DNA of 7,255 bases from CALJTV01 sp034433775 (GTDB lineage Bacteria > Chloroflexota > Dehalococcoidia > GIF9 > UBA5629). The first letter of the stretch is position 1; every line of letters begins with the position of its first letter. The notes beneath the pieces are model-generated. The model did not search any database and was not told the origin of the DNA. It was given only the letters and a program-made list of their open reading frames with translations. Both the position numbers and the translations under genes were made by a program. Positions 5,914 to 7,255 of this stretch are shown piece by piece. The DNA lies in the NCBI GenBank assembly GCA_034433775.1, contig DAOUAI010000024.1, forward strand, positions 1 through 7,255, read 5' to 3'.

Positions 5914-7254
5914 TTACCATTCCAGACCAGATTCGCGGCGCATCTTGCGGTAATATTCCATGCTTTCTTCGAACGGTTCTGTTCTGGTGAGCACATCCTG
6001 AGGGTTGAACAGGCGCAGGTCCACTATATCCCCTTCGACCATAAGTGAGGGCACCTTCAGTCTTTCCATAAGCATGTTCGCCACATGTGGCAGGTGGGTG
6101 GAGGCACTGCGGCAACTTACCAGCGGGTGAAGGAAAGCACCATCGCATTTCCATTCACGGACGTATTTTAGATAGATATAGACATCGGCACCGGCGACCA
6201 CACCCTTATCGAGGGCATCCCTGTAGTTAGCCACCATGCGCTGCAGGCTGAACCTGGCGATGCGTTCCAGAGGGTCGCTGACGCCGCTTAAGTCCATCGG
6301 TGGTGGCGAGTGATAGCCAAAGCTTTCAATGACGAAGTTCCAGCCCCTCTCCGCCAGCCTGTCAAACAGGTCGAGGCTATGCCACGGTGGCAACTCGGCG
6401 AACACCAGACGGTATTTCTCTTCAGGCACGGCGCTGACGCCGTTCTTGACCCTATCGGCGACCTCCTGATAAAGGTCCCGATAAAGCTGGACTGACTCCT
6501 TAAGGTCACCGAGCAAGAACAGTGCCGGTGGCATAGCGCTCCAGAAGTCCCGACTATGCATGGGGCAGGGCTTTGCCTTGCGCAATTCGGTTATCTCATG
6601 AGATAAGCGGTGGATCTCAATCGCCAGGTCGACCGTTTCCTCCAGCTTCGCCCAGTCCATCTTTCTGCCTACAGCCCTTTCCACAAAGGCGACGAATTCC
6701 CTGAGGTGGTTTACAGCAAGCTTCACCATCTCCTCGTAGCAGCCCTCGAGTTGGAACTCCCTGATGCCGGGAAGCGGCGCTTCCAGCGTCCATACCGGCA
6801 CATTCAGATACCGTCCCAGCGCCTGGAACCACTTGTACCTGGCATCGCAGACAGCTACGGAGGAAAGAAGAAAGAGCGGTCTGGGCATACCGCCCATGGG
6901 GGCTTCCGGTGGTATCTGTCCGCCAAGTTCTTTCAGTCTGGCGGCATATCCGAAGTTTGCCCTGCTGTAGCCGCAGAGGTGGGTGGGGAAGCCCTCGGCG
7001 TCGGAGCGGTCGAGGTACTCGCGGGCTACTCCGGCGGCGGCTAGGGCGGCACCATAGTTCTCCGGATAGACCACCTCGATGTCCATGGCTTTAAGTATGG
7101 GGTCACCGTAGCAAAAGGTAAGCATCGCCCACACCGTTGGCTTGCCAGCTTTGATCGCCTCCTGACTGCGCAGGTAGGACTCGTCCACCTTAGCCCGCAG
7201 CGGGTACATAGCCTTTACGCGGTTGATGACTCTCTTTTTCTCGCCAGTGGTCAT
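5914..7254 (-). CDS. Benzoyl-CoA reductase / 2-hydroxyacyl-CoA dehydratase subunit, BcrB/HgdA-like
   Basis: At 446 residues this is the larger catalytic-component subunit, near the length of BcrB/BadE/BzdO (about 430-450). Landmarks are FCYGDPILKAMDIEVVYPEN (47-66), GFPTHLCGYSRANFGY (88-103), SSVAVCDARYKWF (131-143), FLHPLVSCRSAS (374-385) and VPSLMVEGDIVDLRLF (401-416). Laid beside the 398-residue partner, Cys48, Cys94 and Cys381 fall at matching places and are likely cluster ligands; Cys136 is another candidate. VEGDxVDxRLF recalls BcrB/BzdO-type subunits more than the HgdB side. It would form the substrate-reducing heterodimer with the next gene. The ATG at 7254-7252 gives a plausible N terminus (MTTGEKKRVINRV), but it lies one base from the window edge. 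Its ribosome site, the cluster promoter, and any upstream extension or further genes are out of view. Confidence 0.88.
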   Translation of the reverse strand: MTTGEKKRVINRVKAMYPLRAKVDESYLRSQEAIKAGKPTVWAMLTFCYGDPILKAMDIEVVYPENYGAALAAAGVAREYLDRSDAEGFPTHLCGYSRANFGYAARLKELGGQIPPEAPMGGMPRPLFLLSSVAVCDARYKWFQALGRYLNVPVWTLEAPLPGIREFQLEGCYEEMVKLAVNHLREFVAFVERAVGRKMDWAKLEETVDLAIEIHRLSHEITELRKAKPCPMHSRDFWSAMPPALFLLGDLKESVQLYRDLYQEVADRVKNGVSAVPEEKYRLVFAELPPWHSLDLFDRLAERGWNFVIESFGYHSPPPMDLSGVSDPLERIARFSLQRMVANYRDALDKGVVAGADVYIYLKYVREWKCDGAFLHPLVSCRSASTHLPHVANMLMERLKVPSLMVEGDIVDLRLFNPQDVLTRTEPFEESMEYYRKMRRESGLEW

Positions 7255-7255
7255 G

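Noticed and set aside
6610..7044. 144-codon plus-strand open frame
   Set aside because: It is antisense to the BcrB/HgdA-like gene and shows no independent evidence of coding.
1..7255. tRNA or rRNA genes, CRISPR array, insertion sequence or phage signals
   Set aside because: I saw no repeat-spacer pattern, cloverleaf, transposase motif or terminal repeats on either strand.

Overview
The window most likely comes from an anaerobic bacterium. The strongest evidence is a four-gene minus-strand cluster for an oxygen-sensitive, ATP-driven, iron-sulfur acyl-CoA reductase/dehydratase of the benzoyl-CoA reductase / 2-hydroxyacyl-CoA dehydratase family. Shine-Dalgarno sites and sigma70-like hexamers fit Bacteria. 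Gene content of this kind occurs in uncultured Chloroflexota (Dehalococcoidia), syntrophs and related sediment anaerobes. The window alone cannot settle the lineage, and an archaeal host is not strictly excluded.

Layout. (1) 2-1789, plus strand: the 3' part of a large surface protein. It has the tail of an Ig/FN3-like domain, a putative papain-like cysteine-peptidase module, beta-rich regions and a C-terminal membrane anchor. Its 5' end lies outside the window. (2) 1790-2060: a 271-base spacer with no gene, holding candidate promoter hexamers and a small palindrome. (3) 2061-3062, plus strand: a complete D-isomer-specific 2-hydroxyacid dehydrogenase, probably NADP(H)-preferring. (4) 3056-7254, minus strand: four closely packed genes, transcribed from right to left. 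They are a large BcrB/HgdA-like subunit (446 aa), a BcrC/HgdB-like subunit (398 aa), and two different BadF/BadG/BcrA/BcrD-type ATPases (289 and 259 aa). The cluster ends tail to tail with the dehydrogenase gene, overlapping it by 7 bases.

How the genes work together. The two ATPases should pair around a shared [4Fe-4S] cluster, with two conserved Cys from each chain. Coupled to ATP hydrolysis, they would push single low-potential electrons into the two large subunits, which bind the acyl-CoA. Two distinct ATPase genes beside two large subunits match the ATP-dependent class I benzoyl-CoA reductases (BcrCBAD, BadDEFG, BzdNOPQ) better than classical 2-hydroxyacyl-CoA dehydratases, whose activator is a homodimer from one gene. 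The substrate cannot be read from the sequence. The dehydrogenase and the surface peptidase-like protein face the other way and have no evident functional link to the cluster.
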